Source: Streptomyces capillispiralis (GTDB lineage Bacteria; Actinomycetota; Actinomycetes; Streptomycetales; Streptomycetaceae). From it: 64,000 nt of DNA. The notes beneath the pieces are model-generated. The model did not search any database. It worked only from the letters and a program-made list of their open reading frames with translations, and was not told where the DNA came from. The stretch spans positions 6,446,501 to 6,510,500 of the forward strand of contig NZ_VIWV01000001.1 of the NCBI RefSeq assembly GCF_007829875.1. The letters run 5' to 3'. Positions 42,435 to 50,900 of the stretch are shown here, piece after piece. The first letter of the stretch is position 1, and the number at the start of each line of letters is the position of its first letter. Both the position numbers and the translations under genes were made by a program.

Positions 42435-43231
42435 CGCCGGGGTCTTCCTCCTTCATGGACTTCCTCTCCGAGCACCAGCCGGAACTGCTGCCGGGCAAGA
42501 GGACGTTGCCGCCCGTGCAGGGCGCGATCGAGGCGCCGCACGGCACGACGATCGTCGCCGTGACGTTCCCCGGCGGCGTCGTGCTCGCCGGTGACCGGCG
42601 CGCCACCATGGGCAACGTGATCGCGCAGCGGGACATCGAGAAGGTGTTCCCCGCCGACGAGTACTCGGCGGTGGGCATCGCCGGTACGGCGGGCCTGGCC
42701 GTGGAGATGGTGAAGCTGTTCCAGCTGGAGCTGGAGCACTTCGAGAAGGTCGAGGGCGCGCAGCTGTCGCTGGAGGGCAAGGCGAACCGGCTCTCGACGA
42801 TGATCCGGTCGAACCTGGGCATGGCCATGCAAGGTCTGGCCGTGGTCCCGCTGTTCGCCGGGTACGACGTGGACCGCGAGAAGGGGCGGATCTTCTCCTA
42901 CGACGTCACGGGCGGGCGGTCGGAGGAGCAGGGGTACGCCGCCACCGGTTCCGGGTCGATCTTCGCGCGCGGAGCGATGAAGAAACTGTTCCGGAGCGAC
43001 CTGAGTGAGGCCGAGGCCACCACACTGGTGGTGCAGGCGCTGTACGACGCGGCAGACGACGACTCGGCGACCGGTGGTCCCGATGTCGCCCGCCGGATCT
43101 ACCCGATCGTCACCGTGATCACCGAGGACGGCTTCCGCCGGCTCACCGAGGACGAGGCGTCCGACATCGCCCGGTCCGTGCTGGAGCGGAGGCTGGAGCA
43201 GCCGGACGGTCCGCGGGCCTCGCTGCTGTAG
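42386..43231 (+). CDS. prcB: 20S proteasome beta subunit
   Basis: A 281-residue proteolytic subunit made as a precursor. A 53-residue propeptide ends in EAPHG; autocatalysis exposes Thr54 of TTIVAVTFPGGVVLAGDRRA, the active-site nucleophile. GTAGLAVEMVKLFQLELEHF and ATGSGSIFARGAMKKLF are further beta-subunit signatures. It forms the two inner rings of the core particle, with PrcA outside. The GTG at 42386 has GGAAGGAAC upstream. It is followed 68 bp later by prcA, as in other actinobacteria. Confidence 0.97.
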   Translation: MEANTRSTGRLPSAFLTPGSSSFMDFLSEHQPELLPGKRTLPPVQGAIEAPHGTTIVAVTFPGGVVLAGDRRATMGNVIAQRDIEKVFPADEYSAVGIAGTAGLAVEMVKLFQLELEHFEKVEGAQLSLEGKANRLSTMIRSNLGMAMQGLAVVPLFAGYDVDREKGRIFSYDVTGGRSEEQGYAATGSGSIFARGAMKKLFRSDLSEAEATTLVVQALYDAADDDSATGGPDVARRIYPIVTVITEDGFRRLTEDEASDIARSVLERRLEQPDGPRASLL

Positions 43232-43299
43232 CCGCGAGGGCGGGTTGTTCGGTTGTTTCAGGTGGTCCAGTGACTTCGACAGAAAGGGACGGATAACCG

Positions 43300-44082
43300 G
43301 TGTCGACGCCGTTCTATGTCTCACCCCAGCAGGCGATGGCCGACCGGGCGGAGTACGCCCGCAAAGGCATCGCCCGTGGCCGCAGCCTGGTTGTGCTGCA
43401 GTACGCCGATGGCATCGTGTTCGTCGGCGAGAACCCGTCCCGGGCGCTGCACAAGTTCAGCGAGATCTACGACCGGATCGGGTTCGCCGCGGCCGGTAAG
43501 TACAACGAGTACGAGAACCTGCGGATCGGGGGCGTGCGCTACGCCGACCTGCGGGGTTACACCTACGACCGGGACGACGTGACCGCCCGGGGCCTGGCGA
43601 ACGTGTACGCGCAGACGCTGGGCACGATCTTCTCCAGCGTGGGGGAGAAGCCGTACGAGGTGGAGCTGGTGGTGGCCGAGGTCGGGGAGACCCCGGAGCA
43701 GGACCAGATCTACCGGCTGCCGCACGACGGCTCCATCGTCGACGAGCACGGGTCGGTGGCGGTGGGGGGCAACGCGGAGCAGATCAGCGGGTACCTCGAC
43801 CAGCGGCACCGGGACGGGATGACGCTGGCGGAGGCGCTGAAGCTGGCGGTGCAGGCGTTGTCGCGGGACACCAATGGCAGTGAGCGGGAGATTCCCGCGG
43901 AGCGGCTTGAGGTGGCGGTGCTGGACCGTACGCGGCCGCAGAAGCGGAAGTTCCGGCGGATCGGGGGGCGGCAGCTGGCGCGGCTGCTGGGGGCCGGGGG
44001 TGCGGAGACGGCGTCGGAGGCGGATGTGGACGCGGATGCGGATGCGGATGCCGGGACGGAGTCCGGCGGGGACGTCGAGTAG
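43300..44082 (+). CDS. prcA: 20S proteasome alpha subunit
   Basis: A 260-residue alpha subunit forming the outer rings that gate the core and dock ARC. The alpha signature FYVSPQQAMADRAEYARKGI starts the protein, followed by ARGRSLVVLQYADGIVFVGE, KYNEYENLRIGGVRYADLRG and AERLEVAVLDRTRPQKRKFR. The C-terminal tail of about 25 residues is acidic and repetitive (DVDADADADAG) and is probably disordered. The GTG at 43300 follows AAAGGGACGG. Downstream lies a long inverted repeat rather than more proteasome genes. Confidence 0.97.
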   Translation: MSTPFYVSPQQAMADRAEYARKGIARGRSLVVLQYADGIVFVGENPSRALHKFSEIYDRIGFAAAGKYNEYENLRIGGVRYADLRGYTYDRDDVTARGLANVYAQTLGTIFSSVGEKPYEVELVVAEVGETPEQDQIYRLPHDGSIVDEHGSVAVGGNAEQISGYLDQRHRDGMTLAEALKLAVQALSRDTNGSEREIPAERLEVAVLDRTRPQKRKFRRIGGRQLARLLGAGGAETASEADVDADADADAGTESGGDVE

Positions 44083-44173
44083 TCCTCGGGCGGGGTGGGG
44101 GATGCCTGCGGCGCAGCGTTCGGTCCGGTGGGGGCTGGGGTAGCGCCTACGGTCCGGTGGGTGGGTCGGGGCC

Positions 44174-44270
44174 GGGGCGGGGGTGTCCGTCCTCGGACTG
44201 GCGCGGAATCGGTCGCCTGAGAAGCGGGGGCGCGGACGCGCCAGCCGCTGCGGGCGGACACCCCCGCCCC
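44174..44270. repeat. Large inverted repeat (long stem-loop) after prcA
   Basis: GGGGCGGGGGTGTCCG (44174-44189) is perfectly complementary to 44255-44270, and within it CTGGCGCG near 44198 pairs with CGCGCCAG near 44236, giving a nested stem over 97 bp. It lies in the 386-bp gap between prcA and the convergent LacI gene and may act as a terminator for both. The rest of the gap (44083-44468) shows repeated GGTCCGGTGGG motifs but no gene. Confidence 0.65.
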
Positions 44271-44468
44271 GTCCCCTTTCCGCCGTAGGCGGCACATTGG
44301 CGCTGCCGCGGTGTTGCCCATCGTGGTCACACGTCGGCTGCGGTCACCCGCTTGCCGCCTACCGCGGGCGGCCACGGTCGTCCACCGCGGACATGGTGGG
44401 CGCGGTGGCACGCCGGCGGGGACGGGCTGCGCGGACACCCCCGGTCCCAACGCGACGCCGGACACCCC

Positions 44469-45482
44469 TCAGCGCGGGGCGTGGGCCGTGGAGCCTCTTA
44501 CCGCCAGGTGGACCGGGATGTCGCCCGCCTCGGGGGTGCGGCCGTCCAGGACCGCCAGGAGCGCCTCCATGCCCCGTTCACCGAACAGCTCCGCGTCCAG
44601 CCGGACCGTCGTCAGCTCGGGGTCGATCGCCGTCGCCAGGGCCAGGTCGTCCAGCCCGGTGACGGACAGGTCCTCCGGGATCCGCAGCCCCAGGCGCCGC
44701 GCCGCCTTGTATGTGCCGGCCGCCAGCTGGTCGTCGTCGCAGACGACCGCCGTGGGACGGCCGCCGGGCGGTGCCAGCGCGGCCTGCGCCGCGGCCTCCG
44801 CGCCCCGGATGGAAATGGGCGAGCGCGCCGTACGGAGTGAGGTGCCGGCGACCGCCGCCAGCCGGGAGGCCAGCTCCCGGGCCCGTACCTCGAAGGTCCA
44901 CGACGCCACGTCCGCCGCCAGGTGGAGGACGTCGCGGTGGCCCAGGCCGAGGAGGTGGTCCGTGACCTGGCGGACGCCGTCGGCGATGTCGAGGTTGACC
45001 GTGGCCGCGCCCGTCGTACCCTCCGGGTCGCTGTCCAGCATCACCAGGGGAAGCTGGTCGCCGCGGATCGCGGAGAGGGCGTCCGCCGCCATGGAGGACG
45101 CGATGACGCCGTCCAGGGCGGCCTGGGCGGAGGCGAACGGGTCGCGGGCGGGGCCGATGCCCTCGGGGGAGGGGTAGAGGACCACGCCGAAGCCGTGCCG
45201 GGAGGCGACGCGGGCCGCTCCCGTGTAGACGCCCGCGAAGAACTCCGTCGTGAGCGCCGGGACGACCAGGAGGACCGTACGGGTGCGGCCCAGGCGCAGA
45301 TTGCGCGCGGCGAGGTTGGGGCGGTAGCCCAGGGTGCGCGCGGCCTCGCGGACGCGCTGTGCCGTGGCCTCGGAGACCCGGCCGCGCCACTTGTCGCCGA
45401 GGACCAGGGAGACCGCGGCCTGGGAGACGCCGGCGGCCTGGGCGACGTCCCGGCTGGTGGGGCGGGTGCTGGCTCGTGGCAC
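44469..45482 (-). CDS. LacI-family transcriptional regulator
   Basis: A 337-residue repressor. The DNA-binding head (residues 7-60) reads TSRDVAQAAGVSQAAVSLVL and RVSEATAQRVREAARTLGYR, the hinge helix follows as NLAARNLRLGRT, and the rest is a periplasmic-binding-protein-like effector domain (VVCDDDQLAAGTYKAARRLG, LSVTGLDDLALATAIDPELT). It diverges from an MFS exporter/importer gene, the usual sign that it represses that gene. The GTG at 45482 has AAGGAG upstream. The effector is unknown. Confidence 0.92.
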   Translation of the reverse strand: MPRASTRPTSRDVAQAAGVSQAAVSLVLGDKWRGRVSEATAQRVREAARTLGYRPNLAARNLRLGRTRTVLLVVPALTTEFFAGVYTGAARVASRHGFGVVLYPSPEGIGPARDPFASAQAALDGVIASSMAADALSAIRGDQLPLVMLDSDPEGTTGAATVNLDIADGVRQVTDHLLGLGHRDVLHLAADVASWTFEVRARELASRLAAVAGTSLRTARSPISIRGAEAAAQAALAPPGGRPTAVVCDDDQLAAGTYKAARRLGLRIPEDLSVTGLDDLALATAIDPELTTVRLDAELFGERGMEALLAVLDGRTPEAGDIPVHLAVRGSTAHAPR

Positions 45483-45525
45483 CGTCGGCCGCTCCTTCGT
45501 CTGGACTGGTGAACAGCGCACATGG

Positions 45526-45552
45526 TACGTATGGAGTCGTTCGTTATACGTA
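45526..45552. promoter_or_regulatory. Operator candidate in the lacI-type/MFS spacer
   Basis: TACGTAT-n13-ATACGTA is a perfect 7-bp inverted repeat; the right half also lies in GTTATACGTAAC. It is in the 119-bp divergent promoter region and would allow the LacI-type protein to control both genes. Confidence 0.5.
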
Positions 45553-45601
45553 ACACTTCGAGGGTCCCGGCGAAGACCGGGCGATGAGTGGAGGGGCCGG
45601 G

Positions 45602-46861
45602 ATGGCCACGGGATACCTGGAACTCCTCCGGGCGCGGCACGCCACCCGGCTGCTCGTCGGCACGCTCGTGGGACGGCTGCCCAACGCGACCGCCCCCATC
45701 GCGATCGTGCTGTTCGTGCGCGCGGAGGGCGGCGGCTACAGCCTGGCGGGCGCGCTGGCGGCGGTGTACGGCGTGGCCAACGCCGTCGGTCAGCCGGTGC
45801 TGGGACGGCTGGTGGACCTGCGCGGGCAGCCGCGGGTGCAGCTGCCCGCCGCGGTGCTGTCGGCGCTGGCGATGGCGCTCTTCGCCTTCGTCGGGACCGA
45901 GCCGGCGGCGGTGTCCTGGGCGGCCGTGGCCGCGGCCGGGCTCTTCACCCCGCCGCTGGAGGGCGGGCTGCGGGCGCTGTGGTCCTCCGTGCTGCCCAAG
46001 GAGGACCAGGTGCACCGGGCGTACGCCATGGACGCCGTGGCCCAGGAGGTGATGTTCACCGTCGGACCGCTGCTGGTGACGGTGTGCGTCTCGCTGTGGT
46101 CGGCCCAGGGCGCTCTGCTGGTCGTGAACGCCCTGGGGGTGCTGGGCGCCCTGTCCGTGGTCGTCTCGCCGCCCTCGCGCGCCTGGCGGTCCTCACCGCG
46201 CGAGGCGCACTGGCTGGGCGCCCTGCGCTCCCCGGGGCTGCTCGCCCTGCTGGGCGCCTTCCTGTCCGTCGGCATCGCGATGGGGTCGATCACCGTGGTG
46301 GCCGTGTCGTACGCGGACGAGCACGGCGGCGACCACGTGTACGGCTGGATGATGGCCGGCATCGGTCTCGGCGCGCTCATCGGCGGTGCGGCGTACGGGG
46401 CGCGGCAGTGGACCGGTGAGCCCGCGCGGCGACTCCAGGTGCTGGTGGCCCTTCTGGCGGTGTGTTACCTGCCGCTGATGCTGATGCCGGGCCCGGTGGT
46501 CATGACGTTGCTCACGGTGATCGCCGGTCTGTTCCTCGCGCCCGCCATCGCCTGCGCCTTCGTCCTGGTCGACCGGCACGCGCCGCGCGGGACGGTCACG
46601 GAGGCGTTCTCCTGGCTGGTGACGACCTTCACGGTGGGCGGGTCGCTCGGAACCGGCCTCACCGGCCCGGTGGTCGAGGCGGGCGGCACCCTGTGGGGAT
46701 TCGCCGTGCCCGGTCTCGCGGGCGGCGTGTCGCTGGTGGTTTTGATCGCCACCGGACGGGTAATGGCAGTTCCGGCCGGGAGAGCGGTGGTCGCGGCTCG
46801 TTCGGAAAATGATCCGAACCGTGCCCTCGAACCCCGTTTCAGGTCGGGGGATCGGGCGTAA
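45602..46861 (+). CDS. Major facilitator superfamily transporter
   Basis: A 419-residue membrane protein with about twelve hydrophobic segments in two halves. The loop between helices 2 and 3 has VGQPVLGRLVDLRGQPRVQL, the MFS signature region. It probably exports or imports a small molecule that induces the LacI-type regulator; the substrate is unknown. The ATG at 45602 is preferred over that at 45584 because GGAGGGG lies 5 bases upstream. Its stop codon TAA (46859-46861) forms part of the pafA -10 box, so the genes are packed end to start. Confidence 0.88.
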   Translation: MATGYLELLRARHATRLLVGTLVGRLPNATAPIAIVLFVRAEGGGYSLAGALAAVYGVANAVGQPVLGRLVDLRGQPRVQLPAAVLSALAMALFAFVGTEPAAVSWAAVAAAGLFTPPLEGGLRALWSSVLPKEDQVHRAYAMDAVAQEVMFTVGPLLVTVCVSLWSAQGALLVVNALGVLGALSVVVSPPSRAWRSSPREAHWLGALRSPGLLALLGAFLSVGIAMGSITVVAVSYADEHGGDHVYGWMMAGIGLGALIGGAAYGARQWTGEPARRLQVLVALLAVCYLPLMLMPGPVVMTLLTVIAGLFLAPAIACAFVLVDRHAPRGTVTEAFSWLVTTFTVGGSLGTGLTGPVVEAGGTLWGFAVPGLAGGVSLVVLIATGRVMAVPAGRAVVAARSENDPNRALEPRFRSGDRA

Positions 46862-46870
46862 TGTTCCCTC
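46859..46870 (+). promoter_or_regulatory. Leaderless -10 element for pafA, overlapping the MFS stop codon
   Basis: TAATGT at 46859-46864 is 6 bp before the pafA ATG, with no ribosome site. Its first three bases are the MFS stop codon TAA. Confidence 0.55.
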
Positions 46871-48232
46871 ATGGACCGCCGCATTTTCGGGCTGGAGAAC
46901 GAGTACGGCGTCACGTGCACGTTCAGGGGACAGCGCCGCCTGTCGCCTGACGAGGTGGCGCGGTACCTCTTCCGCCGTGTCGTGTCATGGGGCCGAAGCA
47001 GCAATGTCTTTCTGCGGAACGGCGCCCGCCTCTATCTCGACGTCGGGTCACATCCCGAATACGCAACGCCGGAATGTGACAACGTGACCGAGCTGGTCAC
47101 GCACGACAAGGCCGGCGAGCGCATTCTCGAGGGACTCCTGGTGGACGCGGAACGACGCCTGCACGAGGAGGGAATCGCGGGCGACGTCTACCTCTTCAAG
47201 AACAACACCGACTCCGCCGGCAACTCCTACGGCTGCCACGAGAATTACCTCGTGGCCCGGCACGGGGAGTTCTCGCGGCTCGCGGACATCCTCATCCCGT
47301 TCCTGGTGACGAGGCAGTTGCTGTGCGGCGCCGGCAAGGTGCTGCAGACGCCGCGCGGCGCCGTGTACTGCGTCAGCCAGCGGGCCGAGCACATCTGGGA
47401 GGGCGTCTCCTCGGCGACGACCCGCTCCCGGCCCATCATCAACACCCGCGACGAGCCGCACGCGGACGCCGAGCGCTACCGCCGCCTGCACGTGATCGTG
47501 GGCGACTCGAACATGTCCGAGACGACCATGCTGCTCAAGGTCGGCGCCACCGACCTGGTGCTGCGCATGATCGAGGCGGGCACCGTGATGCGCGACCTCA
47601 CCCTGGAGAACCCGATCCGGGCGATCCGCGAGGTCAGCCACGACATCACCGGACGCAGGAAGGTACGCCTGGCCAGCGGCCGGGAGGCGTCGGCGCTGGA
47701 GGTGCAGCGCGAGTACTACGAGAAGGCCGTGGACTTCTGCGAGCGCCGCGGCATCCGCACCGGCACCGTGGAGCAGGTGCTGGAGCTGTGGGGCCGCACC
47801 CTGGACTCGATCGAGTCCGAGGACCTCGACCGCATCGGCACCGAGATCGACTGGGTCATGAAGTACAAGCTCCTCGAGCGGTACCGGGCCAAGCACAACA
47901 TGACCATGTCGCACCCCCGGGTCGCCCAGATAGACCTCGCCTACCACGACATCCACCGTCGGCGGGGTCTGTACTACCTGCTGGAGAAGAAGGGACAAGC
48001 CGCCCGGATCTGCAATGATTTGAAGATCTTCGAGGGCAAGTCCGTTCCGCCCCAGACCACTCGGGCCCGGCTGCGCGGCGACTTCATCCGCCGCGCCCAG
48101 GAGCAGCGCCGCGACTTCACGGTCGACTGGGTGCACCTCAAGCTCAACGACCAGGCTCAGCGCACCGTGTTGTGCAAGGACCCGTTCCGTTCGGTGGACG
48201 AACGGGTGGAGAAGCTGATCGCCGGAATGTGA
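46871..48232 (+). CDS. pafA: Pup--protein ligase
   Basis: A 453-residue carboxylate-amine ligase of the glutamine-synthetase fold, which uses ATP to join the C-terminal Glu of Pup to substrate lysines. RRIFGLENEYGVTC holds the metal-binding glutamates. The catalytic aspartate is D57 in RLYLDVGSHPEYATPEC. YLFKNNTDSAGNSYGCHENY and RPIINTRDEPHADAERYRRL line the ATP site, and the C-terminal domain binds Pup. It is paralogous to Dop but lacks the Dop loop. Downstream are two FKBP genes and pafB-pafC. Confidence 0.97.
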   Translation: MDRRIFGLENEYGVTCTFRGQRRLSPDEVARYLFRRVVSWGRSSNVFLRNGARLYLDVGSHPEYATPECDNVTELVTHDKAGERILEGLLVDAERRLHEEGIAGDVYLFKNNTDSAGNSYGCHENYLVARHGEFSRLADILIPFLVTRQLLCGAGKVLQTPRGAVYCVSQRAEHIWEGVSSATTRSRPIINTRDEPHADAERYRRLHVIVGDSNMSETTMLLKVGATDLVLRMIEAGTVMRDLTLENPIRAIREVSHDITGRRKVRLASGREASALEVQREYYEKAVDFCERRGIRTGTVEQVLELWGRTLDSIESEDLDRIGTEIDWVMKYKLLERYRAKHNMTMSHPRVAQIDLAYHDIHRRRGLYYLLEKKGQAARICNDLKIFEGKSVPPQTTRARLRGDFIRRAQEQRRDFTVDWVHLKLNDQAQRTVLCKDPFRSVDERVEKLIAGM

Positions 48233-48278
48233 GGGACGCGTTCCGCCAGGGGATCCCAAAATTCCCGGAACGTCACAC

Positions 48279-48308
48279 GGGCGCCGTACGTTACACCGTG
48301 CGGCGCCC
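48279..48308 (+). terminator. pafA terminator hairpin
   Basis: GGGCGCCGTACG (48279-48290) pairs with CGTGCGGCGCCC (48297-48308) around a 6-nt loop, with one G-T pair, and is followed by TT. A second weak repeat CGTTCCG/CGGAACG (48239-48272) precedes it. Confidence 0.75.
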
Positions 48309-48370
48309 TTCCCACGCCGTAGAGTTGCGCGGACGCCATCCACAAGATCGACGATTACGAGGCCCCCACC

Positions 48371-49372
48371 GTGCGCCGACGCTCACTTCTCATTGCCGTT
48401 CCCGCTGGACTGGCCACCCTCGCCGCCTGCGGCGACGACAAGTCCGACTCGGGCAAGGCCAGCGACAGCGCCTCGCCCACGGCGCCGGAGACGGGGGCGG
48501 CGCCGCCGCCCAAGATCGTCGACGGCCCGCTGCCGGCGATCACGGAGGGCACGAAGTTCGGCGAGAAGCCGACGGTCGCCAAGGGCAGCGGGGACCCCTC
48601 CGACCAGCTCGCCGTCAAGACGGTCATCGCGGGCAGCGGCAAGGCGGTCGCCGAGAACGACTTCGTCGTCGCCCACTACCTCGGCCAGGTGTGGAACACC
48701 GCGAAGGTGTTCGACAACTCCTACGACCGCAAGACCCCGCTGGCCATCCAGCTCGCCCAGGGCAGCATCATCGACGGCTGGCGTTACGCGCTGACCGGCA
48801 AGAAGACCGGCAGCCGCGTCCAGATGGCCGTCCCGCCCACCTGGGGCTACGGCGAGCAGGGCAACGAGCAGGCGGGCATCAAGGGCACCGACACCCTGGT
48901 GTTCGTGGTCGACGTGCAGGACGCGTACAACGCCAAGAGCTCCGCCAAGGGCGGCGAGGTCGCCCAGGACAACACCGACCTGCCCAAGGTCGGCACCAAC
49001 ACCGACGGCAAGGCCCCCTCCATCGAGGTGCCCGACGCGGACGCCCCGAAGAAGCTCGTGTCGAGCTACGTCCTCGAGGGCGACGGCGAGGAGGTCGGCG
49101 CCGAGAACAGCGTCCTGGTGCAGTACAAGGGGGTGCTGTGGGACGGCGGCAAGGAGTTCGACTCCACGTACGGCCGGGGCCAGCTCACGTCGTTCTCGCT
49201 CCAGCAGGTCGTCAAGGGCTGGGCGCAGGGGCTGACCGGCAAGAAGGTCGGCAGCCGGGTCCTCATCGTGATCCCGCCGGAGCTGGGCTACGGCGACCAG
49301 CCGCCGCAGGGCAGCGGCATCAAGAAGGACTCCACGCTGGTCTTCTCGGTCGACATCCTCGCGAAGCTGTGA
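48371..49372 (+). CDS. Lipoprotein with two FKBP-type peptidyl-prolyl isomerase domains
   Basis: A 333-residue extracytoplasmic lipoprotein. The signal MRRRSLLIAVPAGLATLAAC ends in a lipobox (C20), and a Ser/Asp/Thr linker follows. Two FKBP domains are visible: residues about 90-195 (ENDFVVAHYLGQVWNTAKVF, GWRYALTGKKTGSRVQMAVP) and 240-333 (VLVQYKGVLWDGGKEFDSTY, GWAQGLTGKKVGSRVLIVIP). Domain 1 has changed several usual aromatic residues, so activity may lie mainly in domain 2. It should help fold exported proteins. The GTG at 48371 follows GAGG. Confidence 0.92.
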   Translation: MRRRSLLIAVPAGLATLAACGDDKSDSGKASDSASPTAPETGAAPPPKIVDGPLPAITEGTKFGEKPTVAKGSGDPSDQLAVKTVIAGSGKAVAENDFVVAHYLGQVWNTAKVFDNSYDRKTPLAIQLAQGSIIDGWRYALTGKKTGSRVQMAVPPTWGYGEQGNEQAGIKGTDTLVFVVDVQDAYNAKSSAKGGEVAQDNTDLPKVGTNTDGKAPSIEVPDADAPKKLVSSYVLEGDGEEVGAENSVLVQYKGVLWDGGKEFDSTYGRGQLTSFSLQQVVKGWAQGLTGKKVGSRVLIVIPPELGYGDQPPQGSGIKKDSTLVFSVDILAKL

Positions 49373-49433
49373 CGCCGTGAGGATGTAAGACTGTGCGTGT
49401 TCGCCTTTCCGCAGACAAGCAGGAGCGTTAGAC

Positions 49434-49805
49434 GTGAGCATCGACAAGCCCGAGATCGACTTCCCGGGCGGCGAGCCCCCGGCGGACCTCGAGATCAAGG
49501 ACATCTGGGAGGGCGACGGCGAGGTCGCGAAGGCGGGCCAGACCGTCACCGTGCACTACGTCGGCGTCGCGTTCAGCACGGGCGAGGAGTTCGACGCCAG
49601 CTGGAACCGTGGCACCCCCTTCCGCTTCCCGCTGGGCGGCGGCCGGGTCATCAAGGGCTGGGACCAGGGCGTGCAGGGCATGAAGGTCGGCGGCCGCCGC
49701 CAGCTGACCATCCCCGCCCACCTCGCCTACGGCAACCAGAGCCCCACCCCGGCGATCAAGCCCGGTGAGACCCTGATCTTCGTGGTCGACCTGCTCGGCG
49801 TCTGA
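49434..49805 (+). CDS. FKBP-type peptidyl-prolyl cis-trans isomerase
   Basis: A 123-residue single-domain cytoplasmic FKBP of standard size. VTVHYVGVAFSTGEEFDASW, the RGTPFRFPLGGGRVIKGWDQ region, GVQGMKVGGRRQLTIPAHLA and YGNQ...ETLIFVVDLLGV contain the canonical active-site aromatic and aspartate residues (Y, D, W, F). It isomerises X-Pro bonds. The GTG at 49434 has AGGAG. It lies between the lipoprotein FKBP and pafB; why proline isomerases sit in this cluster is unknown. Confidence 0.95.
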   Translation: MSIDKPEIDFPGGEPPADLEIKDIWEGDGEVAKAGQTVTVHYVGVAFSTGEEFDASWNRGTPFRFPLGGGRVIKGWDQGVQGMKVGGRRQLTIPAHLAYGNQSPTPAIKPGETLIFVVDLLGV

Positions 49806-49829
49806 TCCGACCGAAGCCGATCATCCGGA

Positions 49830-49864
49830 GCCCATGCCTGTCCGGGCATGGGCCCTCGGCTTTT
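49830..49864 (+). terminator. Terminator after the FKBP gene
   Basis: GCCCATGCC (49830-49838) pairs perfectly with 49845-49853 around a 6-nt loop, followed 7 bases later by TTTT (49861-49864). Confidence 0.8.
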
Positions 49865-49928
49865 ACCGCGCCACCCCGGAGCGGTACGGTCATCGCTCGT
49901 AAGCACCATAGGGAGGCGAAGCGGGTCG

Positions 49929-50882
49929 ATGGCCATTGCCAAGGCCGAGCGGCTGATGAACCTGGCGCTGTGTCTGCTCGGGACCCGGCGGCCGCTCAGC
50001 AAGCGCGAGCTGCGCGAGTCGATCGAGGCCTACCTCGAAGCGGGCTCGGACGACTCCTTCAACCGCATGTTCGAGCGCGACAAGGACGACCTGCGCGAGC
50101 TGGGGCTGGTCATCGAGACCGTGGAGAACCTCGACGGCGAGACCGGCTACCTGGCCCGCCGCGACAGCAACCGGCTGCCGCCCATCACCCTCGACGCCGA
50201 GGAGGCCGCCGCCCTCGGGCTCGCCGCCAAGGTGTGGCAGCAGGCCCGGCTCGCCGGAGCGGCCAGCGGCGCCCTGCAGAAGCTGCGCGCGGCAGGCCTC
50301 CCCGAGGACGTCGACCCCTACGGCGCCCACGGCGCCCTGGAACCGCGCATCCCCGTGCACGAGGCCGCCTTCGAACCGCTGATGCTGGCCTGCCGCGACC
50401 GCCGCCCGGTCGTCTTCGACTACCGCAAGGCCAACGCCGCCCAGCCCGGGCAGCGGCACGTCGAGCCGTGGGCACTGGAGTGCTGGCGCGGCCACTGGTA
50501 CCTGGCCGGCTGGGACCGCGACCGGGGCGCCGAGCGGGTCTTCCGGCTCTCCCGGATCACCGGCAAGGTGCGCTCGCGCAGCGGCCGGTTCACCGTCCCG
50601 GTGCCGGACGTCGTCACCGTACGGGAGACGGTGGCGAGCTGGGCCGGGGAGAGCGCCGACCGCTCGGCACGGATCCGGCTGCGTTCCGACGCCGGCTACC
50701 CCCTTCGGGCGAAGGCCACCGCGGTCCGGGAACTCGGCGACGGCTGGGACGAGTTGGAGATTCCGTACGGGCACGGGCTGGACGCCTGGCTGGTGGAGTT
50801 CGGACCGGACGTGGTGGTCATGGAGCCCGCGGAGCTGCGGGCCGACGTGGTGGACCGGCTGCGCGCCGTGGCCAAGGGCTGA
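49929..50882 (+). CDS. pafB: WYL-domain regulator PafB
   Basis: A 317-residue regulator. The N-terminal winged helix (about 1-85) reads AKAERLMNLALCLLGTRRPL and SFNRMFERDKDDLRELGLVI. The WYL domain (about 150-225) has FDYRKANAAQPGQRHVEPWA and LECWRGHWYLAGWDRDRGAE, then a WCX C-terminal extension. PafB and PafC form the heterodimer that activates DNA-damage genes independently of LexA (known in mycobacteria). It follows pafA and the FKBP genes, and pafC starts 18 bp later. The ATG at 49929 is preceded by GGGAGGCGAAGC. Confidence 0.93.
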   Translation: MAIAKAERLMNLALCLLGTRRPLSKRELRESIEAYLEAGSDDSFNRMFERDKDDLRELGLVIETVENLDGETGYLARRDSNRLPPITLDAEEAAALGLAAKVWQQARLAGAASGALQKLRAAGLPEDVDPYGAHGALEPRIPVHEAAFEPLMLACRDRRPVVFDYRKANAAQPGQRHVEPWALECWRGHWYLAGWDRDRGAERVFRLSRITGKVRSRSGRFTVPVPDVVTVRETVASWAGESADRSARIRLRSDAGYPLRAKATAVRELGDGWDELEIPYGHGLDAWLVEFGPDVVVMEPAELRADVVDRLRAVAKG

Positions 50883-50900
50883 GGGGGAGCGGAGAAGGAC

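Noticed and set aside
45584..45601. Alternative ATG start of the MFS transporter
   Set aside because: No ribosome site precedes it, while GGAGGGG is well placed for the ATG at 45602.
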